DNA of 64,000 nucleotides from Aliirhizobium smilacinae (lineage in GTDB: Bacteria; Pseudomonadota; Alphaproteobacteria; Rhizobiales; Rhizobiaceae), in the NCBI RefSeq assembly GCF_006335145.1, contig NZ_VDMN01000001.1:2046001-2110000 (forward strand). The letters are read 5' to 3'. The position numbers and the translations under genes are program-made. Positions 45,983-54,901 of this stretch are shown one piece after another (within the stretch, counting starts at the first letter, position 1; every line of letters starts with the position of its first letter). Under the pieces are notes generated by a model, which ran no database searches, was not told the origin of the DNA, and saw nothing but the letters and a program-made list of their open reading frames with translations.

Positions 45983-47116
45983 ATGGCGCAAAAGACCTCA
46001 ATCTCCCGGCTCAAGCTTACCGACTTCCGCAACTATGCGGCGGCTTCGCTTGTGCTCGACAGCAGGCATGTGGTGCTGACGGGAGAAAACGGTGCCGGCA
46101 AAACCAATCTGATGGAGGCCATATCCTTCCTTTCGCCGGGACGCGGCTTCAGGCGGGCGGTCCTGACCGATGTAACGCGGGTCGGCGCGGACGGTGGCTT
46201 TACGATATTCGCCGATCTCGACGGCATGGAGGGCGAGGTTGCGATCGGCACCGGCATAGAACCCGGCGACGGCGAGAGTGTCAGCCGCAAGGTCAGGATC
46301 AACAGTACCCCCGCCAAATCCACCGAGGAGCTTTCCGACCATTTGAACGTATTGTGGCTGACGCCGTCGATGGACGGGCTGTTTACCGGTTCCTCGTCGG
46401 ACCGGCGGCGGTTTCTCGACCGGCTGGTCCTGTCGCTCGATCCTGCCCACGGTCGGAGGGCAAGCGATTTCGAGCGCGCCATGCGCAGTCGCAACAGGCT
46501 CCTCTCGGAAGGCCGGTTTGATCCTTCCTGGTTGACCGGCATCGAGACGCAGATGGCCGAGCTCGGGATTTCCATGGCCGCCGCAAGACATGAAATGCTG
46601 GGTCTCCTGCAATCCCTGTCGGTGAATTCGGCAGAGACCCCGTTTCCGACTCCCGCCCTGACACTCGAGGGTTTCATGGATGGCGGCATGGACCGCCCGG
46701 CCGCGGATCTCGAAGACGATTATCTCGAAGCTTTGCGCAACGGGCGCGGACGCGATGCCGCCGCCGGGCGCACGCTGGAAGGCCCGCACCGTGTCGATCT
46801 TCTCGTGCGCCATCACGAGAAGAATATCGAGGCTGCGCGATGCTCGACCGGAGAGCAGAAGGCATTGCTGATCGGCCTCATTCTCGCGCATGCAAGATTG
46901 ACGGCCGACATGACAGGCTTTGCGCCGATCCTGCTGCTCGACGAAATCGCAGCGCATCTCGACGAGGGACGACGGGCGACCCTGTTCGATCTGGTGGATG
47001 GGCTCGGCGGCCAGGCATTCATGACCGGCACCGACCAATCGATGTTTGCCGCGCTCGGCGACCGCGCCCAGTTCTTCACGGTTACCCACGGAAGCGTGAC
47101 ACCGGGAACCGTGTGA
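45983..47116 (+). CDS. recF: Recombination mediator RecF
   Basis: RecF, an SMC-like ATPase, helps load RecA at single-strand gaps with RecO and RecR; recR is also in this window (62016). The 377-residue protein shows Walker A TGENGAGKTNLMEA near residue 33, the signature CSTGEQKALLIGLILAHA and Walker B PILLLDEIAAHLD. It is complete. It starts at ATG 45983; no strong ribosome site is visible. It is followed by moeB-like gene 33 bases later on the same strand. Confidence 0.94.
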   Translation: MAQKTSISRLKLTDFRNYAAASLVLDSRHVVLTGENGAGKTNLMEAISFLSPGRGFRRAVLTDVTRVGADGGFTIFADLDGMEGEVAIGTGIEPGDGESVSRKVRINSTPAKSTEELSDHLNVLWLTPSMDGLFTGSSSDRRRFLDRLVLSLDPAHGRRASDFERAMRSRNRLLSEGRFDPSWLTGIETQMAELGISMAAARHEMLGLLQSLSVNSAETPFPTPALTLEGFMDGGMDRPAADLEDDYLEALRNGRGRDAAAGRTLEGPHRVDLLVRHHEKNIEAARCSTGEQKALLIGLILAHARLTADMTGFAPILLLDEIAAHLDEGRRATLFDLVDGLGGQAFMTGTDQSMFAALGDRAQFFTVTHGSVTPGTV

Positions 47117-47149
47117 CGAACACGCTTAACTGCCGCAGGCAGTAATGAT

Positions 47150-47944
47150 ATGAAAACGGACATGGAAACCCAACCTTCGCAATCACTGACGCAGGAAGAA
47201 ATCGAGCGTTATCGACGCCATATCCTGCTGCCGGAAATCGGCGGGACCGGCCAGCAGAAGCTGAAAAATGCGCGTGTGCTGGTGATCGGCGCCGGTGGGC
47301 TTGGTGCTCCGGTGCTCGAATATCTCGCGGCAGCCGGCATCGGCACGATCGGTATCGCCGACGATGACCGTGTCTCGCTCTCCAACCTGCAGCGTCAGGT
47401 GATCCACGATTCCGGCACGATCGGCGAGATGAAAACGAGAAGTGCGCGCGAAAAGATCGCCCGTCTCAATCCGCATGTCCGGGTCGTTGATTTCGAGGAG
47501 CGGTTTTCGGCCGAATGGGCAACACGGCATCTGCCGCGTTTCAGCCTTCTCGTCGATGGCTCCGATAATTCCGATACCCGTTATGCCGCCGCCGACGCGG
47601 CAGAGGCGGCGAAAATGCCACTCGTCACCGGCGCCGTGGGGCGCTTCGATGGCTCCGTCACCGTGCTCAAGCCCTACGAGGCCAGCGCAGATGGCATGCT
47701 CAATCCGGGTTATCGCGACCTGTTTCCGGAAAAGCCGCCGGAAGGCCTGATCCCAGCATGTGCGGAAACCGGTGTGGTCGGCGCGCTGACGGGTGTCATC
47801 GGCACCTTGATGGCGATGGAGGTGATCAAACTTGTCACCGGCATCGGCGAACCACTGGTCGGTCGCCTTATGCTCTATGACGCGCTGTCCGCCCGTTTCG
47901 ACACCATCAAATACAAACGCAGAAAAAGGCCTGCCTCCGAATGA
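47150..47944 (+). CDS. MoeB/ThiF-family adenylyltransferase lacking the zinc cysteines
   Basis: This E1-like enzyme (264 residues) adenylates the C-terminus of a ubiquitin-fold sulfur carrier such as MoaD or ThiS. The nucleotide motif VIGAGGLGAPVLEYLAAAG lies near residue 43, DDDRVSLSNLQRQVIH holds the conserved Arg, and the Asp loop VDGSDNSDTRY is present. The E. coli MoeB zinc cysteines (CxxC before LFPEP, and a C-terminal CxxC) are replaced: the first pair position reads GYRDLFPEKP. One Cys remains in IPACAETGV. Molybdopterin or thiamine partner cannot be decided. The start could also be ATG 47162. It overlaps the next gene by ATGA. Confidence 0.82.
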   Translation: MKTDMETQPSQSLTQEEIERYRRHILLPEIGGTGQQKLKNARVLVIGAGGLGAPVLEYLAAAGIGTIGIADDDRVSLSNLQRQVIHDSGTIGEMKTRSAREKIARLNPHVRVVDFEERFSAEWATRHLPRFSLLVDGSDNSDTRYAAADAAEAAKMPLVTGAVGRFDGSVTVLKPYEASADGMLNPGYRDLFPEKPPEGLIPACAETGVVGALTGVIGTLMAMEVIKLVTGIGEPLVGRLMLYDALSARFDTIKYKRRKRPASE

Positions 47945-48426
47945 TCGACATTGTCAGGATCAATGGCGGCTTCGGGAGTTGGGACGAATTGCTCGCCCTG
48001 ATTCTTTCTTCCTTTTCCTACATGGACGACCTCATCGATCCGCCCTCCTCCGCGCATCGGCTGACTCCTGCGTCGCTTGCGCAAAAGGCATCCGACGAGA
48101 TCGCCTTCGTCGCCGTCGAGGACGGCAGGCTTCTCGGTTGCGTTTTCCTGAGGCCCGAGGCTGAGTGCCTTTATGTCGGAAAACTGGCCGTGGCGCCCGG
48201 TCTGCAGGGGAAAGGCATCGGCCGCCGGCTGCTCGATGTCACGGAAAAGACCGCACAGGATCTCGGGTTATCAACGCTCAGGCTGGAGACGCGGATCGAG
48301 CTGGTCGGCAATCACACGACTTTTGGTCGCTGGGGATTTCGAAAGACTGCCGAAAAATCCCATCCGGGTTTCGAGCGGATCACCTACATCGAGATGTGCA
48401 AGGAGCTGGAACGCATTCCGGCCTGA
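47941..48426 (+). CDS. GNAT-family N-acetyltransferase
   Basis: This 161-residue protein has the GNAT fold. Acetyl-CoA motif A is VAPGLQGKGIGRRLLD near residues 84-99, preceded by strand ECLYVGKLAV and followed by GLSTLRLETRIE and the typical FGRWGFRKTAE end. The acceptor substrate cannot be predicted. It is coupled to the MoeB-like gene by a four-base overlap and ends two bases before the convergent dehydrogenase gene. Confidence 0.88.
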   Translation: MIDIVRINGGFGSWDELLALILSSFSYMDDLIDPPSSAHRLTPASLAQKASDEIAFVAVEDGRLLGCVFLRPEAECLYVGKLAVAPGLQGKGIGRRLLDVTEKTAQDLGLSTLRLETRIELVGNHTTFGRWGFRKTAEKSHPGFERITYIEMCKELERIPA

Positions 48427-48428
48427 AA

Positions 48429-49433
48429 TCAGTTCCGGCCCGGCAGAACGCGGTTCGGCGGACGGTGCCCGTCGAAAAAAGCCCTGATATTGATGATCAC
48501 CTTGTCGCCCATATCGATCCGGCCCTCGATCGTGGCCGATCCCATATGCGGCAACAGGACCACCTTGCCCTCATTGGCGAGCTTGACGAGCTTCGGATTG
48601 ATCGTCGGCTCGTTCTGGTAGACGTCGAGACCGGCACCGGCAATCTTGTCTTCGCGCAGCAGCTTGATCATCGCCATCTCGTCGATGATGTCACCACGGG
48701 CAGTGTTGACGATGATCGCCGTCGGCTGCATCAACGCCAAGCGCCGGGCCGAAACCAGATGGAAGGTTCCGGGCGTTGACGGGCAATTGACCGAAACGAT
48801 GTCGACGCGGGCCAGCATCTGATCGAGACTGTCCCAGTAAGTCGCTTCCAGTTCGCTCTCGGTTGCCTGATTTACCGGCTTGCGATTATGATAGTGGATC
48901 GCCAAACCGAAAGCCTTGGCGCGTCTCGCGACCGCCGTGCCGATCCGGCCCATTCCGATGATGCCGATCCGTTTGCCCCAAATCCGGCGCCCAAGCATCC
49001 AGGTCGGGCTCCAGCCACCCCATTCACCGGGATTGTCGGTGAGGATGCGCGAGCCTTCCGCAAGTCGTCGATTGACTGCGAGAATCAGCGCCATCGTCAT
49101 GTCCGCCGTGTCCTCGGTCAGCACGTTCGGCGTATTGGTAACGGTGATGCCCTTTTCGGCGGCGGCATCGACATCGATATGATCCGTACCGTTGGAAAAA
49201 CCGGCGATCAGTTTCATCTGCGGGCCTGCAGCGCTCAAAAGCTCCGCATCGATCTTGTCCGCGATTGTCGGCACAAGCACATCGACACTCGCCAGCGCTG
49301 CTGCAAGCTCTTCACGCGAACGCGGCCGGTCATCGATGTTCAGCTCGGCGTCGAAAAGTTCGCGCATCCGCGTCTCGACCGCATCCGGCAGCTTGCGCGT
49401 GATATAAACCCTGGGTCTTTTCTTCGCAGTCAT
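48429..49433 (-). CDS. D-2-hydroxyacid dehydrogenase (glyoxylate reductase-like)
   Basis: This 334-residue NAD(P)-dependent enzyme is of the D-isomer hydroxyacid dehydrogenase type and closer to GyaR/glyoxylate reductase than the one at 801-1757. The Rossmann motif IIGMGRIGTAVARRAKAFG lies near residue 157. The catalytic residues are Arg in VNTARGD, Glu in VYQNEP and His in PHMGSATIEGR. The substrate is inferred only. It has the ATG at 49433 and runs tail to tail with the GNAT gene. Confidence 0.9.
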   Translation of the reverse strand: MTAKKRPRVYITRKLPDAVETRMRELFDAELNIDDRPRSREELAAALASVDVLVPTIADKIDAELLSAAGPQMKLIAGFSNGTDHIDVDAAAEKGITVTNTPNVLTEDTADMTMALILAVNRRLAEGSRILTDNPGEWGGWSPTWMLGRRIWGKRIGIIGMGRIGTAVARRAKAFGLAIHYHNRKPVNQATESELEATYWDSLDQMLARVDIVSVNCPSTPGTFHLVSARRLALMQPTAIIVNTARGDIIDEMAMIKLLREDKIAGAGLDVYQNEPTINPKLVKLANEGKVVLLPHMGSATIEGRIDMGDKVIINIRAFFDGHRPPNRVLPGRN

Positions 49434-49588
49434 CGCTCCGCCACCGCAATTTTAGCAGGTCATTAACCAAGTCGCGCGATAGTCGATCCTATCCTTGGGC
49501 GTTCTAGCAGACCCACCGGCGAAGACAAACAAAACCTCGCAAGTGAGCCTTGAAGCACCTCCGCGGATCGTCAGTCAGGATCCCTACA

Positions 49589-50128
49589 ATGCGCCGCCTC
49601 ATCATCGTCATCGTCGCCATCTTCTTTCCCCTGATCGCAACGCTTTCCGCTATCGTCCCCGTCTATGCACAGGGCGCTGCCAAGGGCGCAAGCGGCCTGC
49701 CTCTGCCGCGGTTTGCCAGCCTGAAATCCAAAAAGGTCAACATCCGCATCGGCCCGAGCACCGATTACGCAGTCTCCTGGATGTACATGAAGGCAGGTAC
49801 GCCCATGGAGATTATCCAGGAATACGATAACTGGCGGCGGGTGCGTGATGCCGACGGTACGGAAGGCTGGGTAAACCAGGCGCTGCTTTCCGGCGAGCGC
49901 ACCGCCGTTGCCGCACCGTGGATGCGCGGCAAGGGTCAGGACATTTACGTCAACATGCGCCGCGACCCGCAAAGCTCGGCCGCAATCACTGCCAAGCTTC
50001 AGCCCGGTGTCCAGCTTACAGTCAAGGAATGCAACGGGGACTGGTGCCAAGCGGAAACCGGTGGCGCCGAGGGCTGGGTAGCCCAGGGCGAGGTCTGGGG
50101 CGTCTATCCCGGCGAGGCCTTCAGATAA
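49589..50128 (+). CDS. Exported SH3-domain protein
   Basis: This 179-residue protein has a signal peptide (MRRLIIVIVAIFFPLIATLS, cut near VYAQG) and two bacterial SH3-like repeats: KSKKVNIRIGPSTDYAVSWM to EGWVNQALLSG, and GQDIYVNMRRDPQSSAAITA to EGWVAQGEVWG. Such domains bind peptidoglycan peptides, so a periplasmic cell-wall role is likely. The ATG at 49589 gives a clean signal peptide; a start at 49550 is less likely. Its last eight bases overlap the end of the adenosine kinase gene on the other strand. Confidence 0.85.
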   Translation: MRRLIIVIVAIFFPLIATLSAIVPVYAQGAAKGASGLPLPRFASLKSKKVNIRIGPSTDYAVSWMYMKAGTPMEIIQEYDNWRRVRDADGTEGWVNQALLSGERTAVAAPWMRGKGQDIYVNMRRDPQSSAAITAKLQPGVQLTVKECNGDWCQAETGGAEGWVAQGEVWGVYPGEAFR

Positions 50129-51113
50129 GGCCTGCCTCGACTGCCGCGTCTTTCAACGACACCAACGGGCGCGGGCCGAGCTGCTGGATCACCACGGCTG
50201 CCGCGAGGCAACCGAGTTTGCCGCAATCTTCCAGCGACCGGTCCTGGGTGTAGCCATAAAGGAAGCCGGAGGCGAAGAGGTCGCCAGCACCTGTCGTATC
50301 GACCAGTTCGTCGATCGCATAGGCATCGATCTTCATTCGCTCTTTGCCGCGGACGATGACAGCTCCCTCTCCACTCAAAGTAACCGCCGCCAGCTTGCAG
50401 TCCACCGCAATCTTGCCGAGAGCAAGTTCGAAATCTTCCGTTTCGTAGAGCGACAGCAGTTCATGCTTGTTGGCAAAAACGATGTCGACGGTGCCCGACC
50501 TCATCAGATCGAGGAATTCCGCGCGATAACGGCCGACACAGAAGGGATCGGAAAGCGTCATCGAGACTTCACGGCCGTTTGCATGGGCGATACGGGCTGC
50601 TGCGCGGATGGCATCCTTGGCGCGCGGCGGATCCCATAGATAACCTTCGAAATAGGTGACCCTGGCTTCGGCGACGACTTCTTCCTCGACATGCTCGGGA
50701 CCAAGCTCGACGCAGGCGCCGAGATAGGTATTCATCGAACGCTCCCCATCGGGCGTGACGAAGATCATCGAGCGGGCAGTCGGCGGATGCAGGCCTTCCG
50801 GCGTGGTCTGGTAATGTACGCCCTGAGCGCGGATATCATGCTGGAAGATCTGCCCCAGCTGATCTTCGGCCACCTTGCCGAAATAGGCTGCCTTGCCGCC
50901 GAAACCGGCAATGCCGGCGGCGGTGTTGCCAGCCGAACCGCCTGAGGCTTCCACCGCAGGGCCCATCTTGGAATAGAGAAGTTCGGCGCGCTCGGCATCG
51001 ATCAGGTTCATGGCGCCCTTGATGATCGCGTTTTCTTCGAGAAACGTATCCTCGCAGCGGGCAAGGATATCAACGATGGCATTGCCGATGGTCAGCACGT
51101 CGAACTTTGGCAT
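50121..51113 (-). CDS. adoK: Adenosine kinase (PfkB family)
   Basis: This ribokinase-family sugar/nucleoside kinase has 330 residues. The N-terminal block VLTIGNAIVDILA and the glycines of EASGGSAGNTAAGIAGFGGK (about residue 57) bind the ribose. The second PfkB signature VDTTGAGDLFASGFLYG contains the catalytic Asp near the C-terminus. Alphaproteobacterial proteins of this type are annotated as adenosine kinases; activity on other nucleosides or sugars cannot be excluded. Its start is 120 bases from a Pho-box-like repeat that points the other way. Confidence 0.87.
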   Translation of the reverse strand: MPKFDVLTIGNAIVDILARCEDTFLEENAIIKGAMNLIDAERAELLYSKMGPAVEASGGSAGNTAAGIAGFGGKAAYFGKVAEDQLGQIFQHDIRAQGVHYQTTPEGLHPPTARSMIFVTPDGERSMNTYLGACVELGPEHVEEEVVAEARVTYFEGYLWDPPRAKDAIRAAARIAHANGREVSMTLSDPFCVGRYRAEFLDLMRSGTVDIVFANKHELLSLYETEDFELALGKIAVDCKLAAVTLSGEGAVIVRGKERMKIDAYAIDELVDTTGAGDLFASGFLYGYTQDRSLEDCGKLGCLAAAVVIQQLGPRPLVSLKDAAVEAGLI

Positions 51114-51232
51114 TCACTCTTCATCCTGGTCTATTGGAAGCTGCGTCATGGGTAGTGACCTTTTCCGCCCAAGGAAAGAAGAAATATATGCCCGGCAAAC
51201 CCGTTCTCGCCGCAGATCATCGAGATTATCAT

Positions 51233-51266
51233 CTGTCATCCGGCCGTCACGGTTTCTGCCTATGTT
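51233..51266 (+). promoter_or_regulatory. Near-perfect Pho box with -10 in the adoK-AEC gap
   Basis: CTGTCAT (51233-51239), CCGG, CCGTCAC (51244-51250) matches the PhoB pattern CTGTCAT-N4-CTGTCAC at 13 of 14 positions. TATGTT at 51261-51266 is in the right place for a -10. It is directed toward the hairpin RNA at 51273 and the AEC carrier gene at 51432, not toward adoK. Confidence 0.65.
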
Positions 51267-51272
51267 GCCCAT

Positions 51273-51337
51273 GTCCGGTACGGTTGGCTGCCACGGATGT
51301 ACTGGCGGCTGGCTGCCGGATTTTTCTTTTTCCGGCA
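51273..51337 (+). ncRNA. Candidate small RNA B (or leader) with CGGATGTAC loop
   Basis: CGGTTGGCTGCCA (51281-51293) pairs with TGGCGGCTGGCTG (51303-51315), 13 bp including five G-T pairs that only work as RNA, around the loop CGGATGTAC. GCCGGATTTTTCTTTTT follows, and TGCCGGA/TCCGGCA (51314-51320/51331-51337) is an alternative hairpin. The loop is identical to that of candidate A at 42590, while the stem differs. The Pho box above would start transcription near 51273. It may end at the T-run or read into the AEC gene. The rest of the 318-base gap shows no gene. Confidence 0.5.
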
Positions 51338-51431
51338 TAGGACAGGACAAGAGCAGAGTTGCATATCTGCATTTGTTGCTCGCGGCCTTATGCGTTAGAC
51401 GCATGGGATCAGAATATTCCAAGGTCCTCCC

Positions 51432-52376
51432 GTGTCACTCGTCCTCGCAAACGTTCTTCCCGTCTTCATTCTCATTCTGCTCGGCTGGCTGATTGCCAAA
51501 TCCGGCCTTCTCAAAGCGGAAACGGGAGATGCGCTCGGCGAATTCGTCTTCAAGATCGCCGTTCCAATGTTGATCTTCCGGACATTGGCAACGGCGCATT
51601 TCGAAGGTGTTTCCCCCTTCAGATTGTGGACGGCCTATTTTATCGGCGTTGCGGTCACCTGGACCATAGGATCCCTTCTTGCCAGGCGCGCCTTCGGACG
51701 CGATGCCAAGGTTGCGGTGATTGCCGGCATGTCGGCGAGTTTCGCCAACAATGTCTTCATCGGCCTGCCGCTTGTCGATCATATCGTCGGGCAGGACGGT
51801 CTCGTGGCAATCTCCATCCTTCTCGCCATTCACCTGCCGATCATGATGATCGTCGGCACGATCCTGATGGAGAGCGCCTCGGCCAAAGTGGACGGCACGG
51901 CTGCCCGCGGCATACCCGCCGTGCTGAAACAGGTCGGATCGAACCTTGCACGCAATCCGCTCGTGATCGCGTTGACACTCGGGCTTGCCTTCAACCTTTC
52001 CGGCCTGTCGATGAACGCGCCCGTAGCTCTCGTCGTCGATCAGATCGCCGGCTCTGCCAGCCCGGCTGCGCTGATTTCGATCGGCATGGCGCTGACACGG
52101 TATCAGATCAAGGGCGATCTCGGGCTCTCCTCCACCGCAGCCGTCCTCAAGCTATTCCTTATGCCGGCGTCCGTGTTTGCGGCCTGCAGGCTGCTCGACC
52201 TGCGGCCGGACTGGACCGCCGCGCTGGTTTTGACCTCTTCGGTTCCGACAGGCATCAATGCCTGGTTGATTGCACAGCGTTTCCGCACCAGCCAAAGCCT
52301 CGCCGCCTCGGTTATCAGCATCACAACGGCCTTCGGCGTCATCTCCGTCAGCATGTGGGCCTGGTTGCTCTCCTGA
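51432..52376 (+). CDS. AEC-family transporter (auxin efflux carrier type)
   Basis: This 314-residue membrane protein has about ten spans in two halves. Typical segments are FVFKIAVPMLIFRTLATAHF, SASFANNVFIGLPLVDHIVG (the conserved Asn/Gly break) and SSVPTGINAWLIAQRFRTS. AEC carriers move organic acids such as malate or malonate; the substrate here is unknown. The start is GTG at 51432 with AAGG upstream. A Pho-type promoter lies about 165 bases before it, so phosphate control is possible. A hairpin follows the stop. Confidence 0.88.
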   Translation: MSLVLANVLPVFILILLGWLIAKSGLLKAETGDALGEFVFKIAVPMLIFRTLATAHFEGVSPFRLWTAYFIGVAVTWTIGSLLARRAFGRDAKVAVIAGMSASFANNVFIGLPLVDHIVGQDGLVAISILLAIHLPIMMIVGTILMESASAKVDGTAARGIPAVLKQVGSNLARNPLVIALTLGLAFNLSGLSMNAPVALVVDQIAGSASPAALISIGMALTRYQIKGDLGLSSTAAVLKLFLMPASVFAACRLLDLRPDWTAALVLTSSVPTGINAWLIAQRFRTSQSLAASVISITTAFGVISVSMWAWLLS

Positions 52377-52394
52377 CAGACGCTCGAACGCATA

Positions 52395-52415
52395 ACGCCC
52401 GGCAGAACCGGGCGT
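52395..52415. terminator. Hairpin between AEC carrier and cycM genes
   Basis: ACGCCCGG (52395-52402) and CCGGGCGT (52408-52415) make a perfect 8-bp stem with loop CAGAA between two convergent genes. The T-tract is weak, so termination strength is uncertain. Confidence 0.55.
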
Positions 52416-52458
52416 CATCGCTTTAACAATTCAAGCTTTGCAATTCGGCAGCACCGAA

Positions 52459-53040
52459 TCAATTGGTCGCCGGCTCGGGTGCGTTCGGATCCGGTAGCGG
52501 TGCCGGGCTATCGGACTGTTCGCGGATATAGGCGAGCAGATTGGCGCGTTCCTTGTCGTTCTTGATACCGGCAAAGCCCATGGCGGTTCCCTTCACGTAA
52601 GCTTTCGGGCCGGACAGGAAGTGGTTCAGGTGATCGAAGGTCCAGGTTTCCTGGCCCCCCTTGGAAAAGTCCTTCATCCCGGCCGAATAAGAAAAGCCCT
52701 CATGCGTGGCAACCGGACGGTTCACCAGACCCCAGAGATCGGGGCCGACCTTGTTTGGCCCGCCCTTCTCGATCGAATGACAGCTTTGACACTTCTTGAA
52801 AACGGCAGCACCGGCGGTGGCATCCGCACTCGCCAGGAGTTGCCCAACCGGAACAGCTGCAGGCGCAGCCCCGGCGCCAGCCGCTTCACCACCAGCCGGC
52901 TCCTCAGCGGCGGCGATGGCGAAACCTGCCTTTTCGGGCACAGGCGAATGAAAAATACCTTCCGAGGCGATCGACACAGACATCATCACGAAAACCGTGG
53001 CGAGCAATGCACCGACCGACATATTGACATAGGGGTTCAT
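52459..53040 (-). CDS. cycM: Membrane-anchored cytochrome c (CycM type)
   Basis: This 193-residue c-type cytochrome is held to the inner membrane by an uncleaved N-terminal anchor ([20 protein letters not shown]). An Ala/Gly/Pro-rich linker precedes a class I haem domain with CQSCH near residue 91, [13 protein letters not shown], and the axial Met in [12 protein letters not shown]. In rhizobia CycM carries electrons between the bc1 complex and aa3 oxidase. The ATG at 53040 follows AAGGAG by seven bases; the longer open frame upstream (to 53427) is a shadow of kdsB. Confidence 0.92.
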   Translation of the reverse strand: MNPYVNMSVGALLATVFVMMSVSIASEGIFHSPVPEKAGFAIAAAEEPAGGEAAGAGAAPAAVPVGQLLASADATAGAAVFKKCQSCHSIEKGGPNKVGPDLWGLVNRPVATHEGFSYSAGMKDFSKGGQETWTFDHLNHFLSGPKAYVKGTAMGFAGIKNDKERANLLAYIREQSDSPAPLPDPNAPEPATN

Positions 53041-53209
53041 CAAGAGCTCCTTCCCAACCCGTTGGCTTCCCTTTGACCCAACTTGCGGTACAAACGGCCA
53101 TCTTGCAATCGCGCGGAAGCTATGTCTTTTGCCAAATCGTTGCAATTGGAAACAAAATGCGCGGCATGAGACTATTTGACACTCTTGACGCGGGAATAGA
53201 AGGCTTTCG

Positions 53210-53968
53210 ATGACACAACTGGTCTCGACAAAAACACTGGTCCTTATCCCGGCCCGCATGGCCTCGACGCGCCTGCCGAACAAGCCGCTCGCCGATATCG
53301 CCGGGTTGCCGATGATCGTGCAGGTGGCAAAACGTGCGCAAGAAGCACAGGTCGGCCGCGTTGTCGTGGCCGTCGACGAGCAGGTCGTTTTCGATGTCGT
53401 CAAGGCCGCCGGTTTCGATGTCGTCATGACCCGCCAGGATCACCAGTCCGGTTCCGACCGCATTTACGAGGCGCTGCAGAAAGCCGATCCCGACGCGAGG
53501 GCGGAATTCGTCATCAACGTTCAGGGCGACCTGCCGACGGTCGAGCCGGACGTGGTTCGTGCGTCGCTGCGCCCGTTGCTCGAAAATGCCTCGACCGACA
53601 TCGCGACACTGACCGTCGAGATTACCGACGAACATGAAAAGACCAATCCCAACGTAGTGAAGATCGTCGGCTCGCCGATCTCCGACACGCGGCTGAAAGC
53701 GCTCTACTTTACCCGCGCAACCGCCCCTTATGGCGATGGGCCGCTTTACCATCATATCGGCCTCTATACCTACCGGCGTGCGGCACTGGAAAAATTCGTG
53801 TCGCTCGGACCGTCGCCATTGGAAATGCGTGAGAAGCTGGAGCAGCTGAGAGCGCTCGAGGCCGGAATGCGCATCGATGCGGAAATCGTCCATTCGATCC
53901 CGCTCGGCGTCGATACGCAGGCCGATCTCGACAAAGCCCGCGCGATCCTGACGTCGCGCCAATCCTGA
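53210..53968 (+). CDS. kdsB: 3-deoxy-manno-octulosonate cytidylyltransferase
   Basis: KdsB activates Kdo with CTP to CMP-Kdo for the inner core of lipopolysaccharide. The 252-residue protein shows [20 protein letters not shown] with the CTP-binding loop near residue 15, [12 protein letters not shown] holding the metal-binding Asp, and the C-terminal [15 protein letters not shown]. pheA starts 11 bases after the stop, so the two form an operon. Divergent from cycM. Confidence 0.95.
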   Translation: MTQLVSTKTLVLIPARMASTRLPNKPLADIAGLPMIVQVAKRAQEAQVGRVVVAVDEQVVFDVVKAAGFDVVMTRQDHQSGSDRIYEALQKADPDARAEFVINVQGDLPTVEPDVVRASLRPLLENASTDIATLTVEITDEHEKTNPNVVKIVGSPISDTRLKALYFTRATAPYGDGPLYHHIGLYTYRRAALEKFVSLGPSPLEMREKLEQLRALEAGMRIDAEIVHSIPLGVDTQADLDKARAILTSRQS

Positions 53969-53979
53969 AGAGGCACCAG

Positions 53980-54846
53980 ATGACGACCACGCCTACCAAT
54001 CGCATCGCCTTCCAGGGTGACTACGGCGCCAATTCCGACATGGCCTGCCGCGACATGTTTCCGGATATGGAACCCCTGCCCTGCGCCACCTTCGAGGATG
54101 CATTCCAGGCGCTTGAAAGCGGCGAAGCGGATCTTGCGATGATCCCGATCGAGAACACGATCGCCGGGCGCGTGGCGGACATCCATACCCTGCTGCCGGA
54201 ATCGCGCCTGCATATCATCGGCGAATATTTCATGCCAATCCGCTTCCAGCTGATGGTGATGCCTGGCGTCAAGCATGACGAAATCCGTACCGTACACAGC
54301 CATATCCATGCGCTCGGCCAGTGCCGCAAGATCATCCGCTCGAACGGCTGGAAGGCCGTCGTTGCCGGAGATACGGCGGGAGCCGCCAAGATGGTGGCGG
54401 AAAAGGGCGATCGGACAATGGCAGCGCTTGCCCCGCGGCTCGCTGCCGATCTCTACAAGCTCGAGATTCTGGCCGAAAATGTCGAAGACACGGAAAACAA
54501 CGTGACACGCTTCGTCGTTCTCTCGCGGGACGAGAGGTGGGTGCAGCGGAACGATTTGGACGACATGATCGTCACGACCTTCGTGTTCAACGTCCGCAAC
54601 ATTCCCGCCGCGCTCTACAAGGCGATGGGCGGATTTGCGACCAACGGCATCAACATGACGAAGCTCGAAAGCTACCAGCTGGGCGGCAAGTTCGTCGCAA
54701 CGCAGTTCTATGCGGATATCGAAGGCCATCCGGATGACGCGCCGGTACGCCGGGCACTGGAAGAGCTGCGGTTCTTCTCGGAAAAGGTCCGCATCCTCGG
54801 CACCTACAAGGGCCACCCGATGCGCGGGACATTGCAGAAGGCGTAA
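53980..54846 (+). CDS. pheA: Prephenate dehydratase
   Basis: This enzyme decarboxylates and dehydrates prephenate to phenylpyruvate in phenylalanine synthesis. The 288-residue protein lacks a chorismate mutase domain, as usual in this class. RIAFQGDYGANSDMA opens the catalytic domain, and the signature Thr-Arg-Phe lies in NNVTRFVVLS. The C-terminal ACT domain (GGFATNGINMTKLESYQLGG) binds phenylalanine for feedback inhibition. It follows kdsB by 11 bases. Confidence 0.95.
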   Translation: MTTTPTNRIAFQGDYGANSDMACRDMFPDMEPLPCATFEDAFQALESGEADLAMIPIENTIAGRVADIHTLLPESRLHIIGEYFMPIRFQLMVMPGVKHDEIRTVHSHIHALGQCRKIIRSNGWKAVVAGDTAGAAKMVAEKGDRTMAALAPRLAADLYKLEILAENVEDTENNVTRFVVLSRDERWVQRNDLDDMIVTTFVFNVRNIPAALYKAMGGFATNGINMTKLESYQLGGKFVATQFYADIEGHPDDAPVRRALEELRFFSEKVRILGTYKGHPMRGTLQKA

Positions 54847-54901
54847 TTCAGGAAGTCTCGGCGTGAGGTAAGGCGGCGTATTGAACGCCGCCCTACCGGT
54901 T

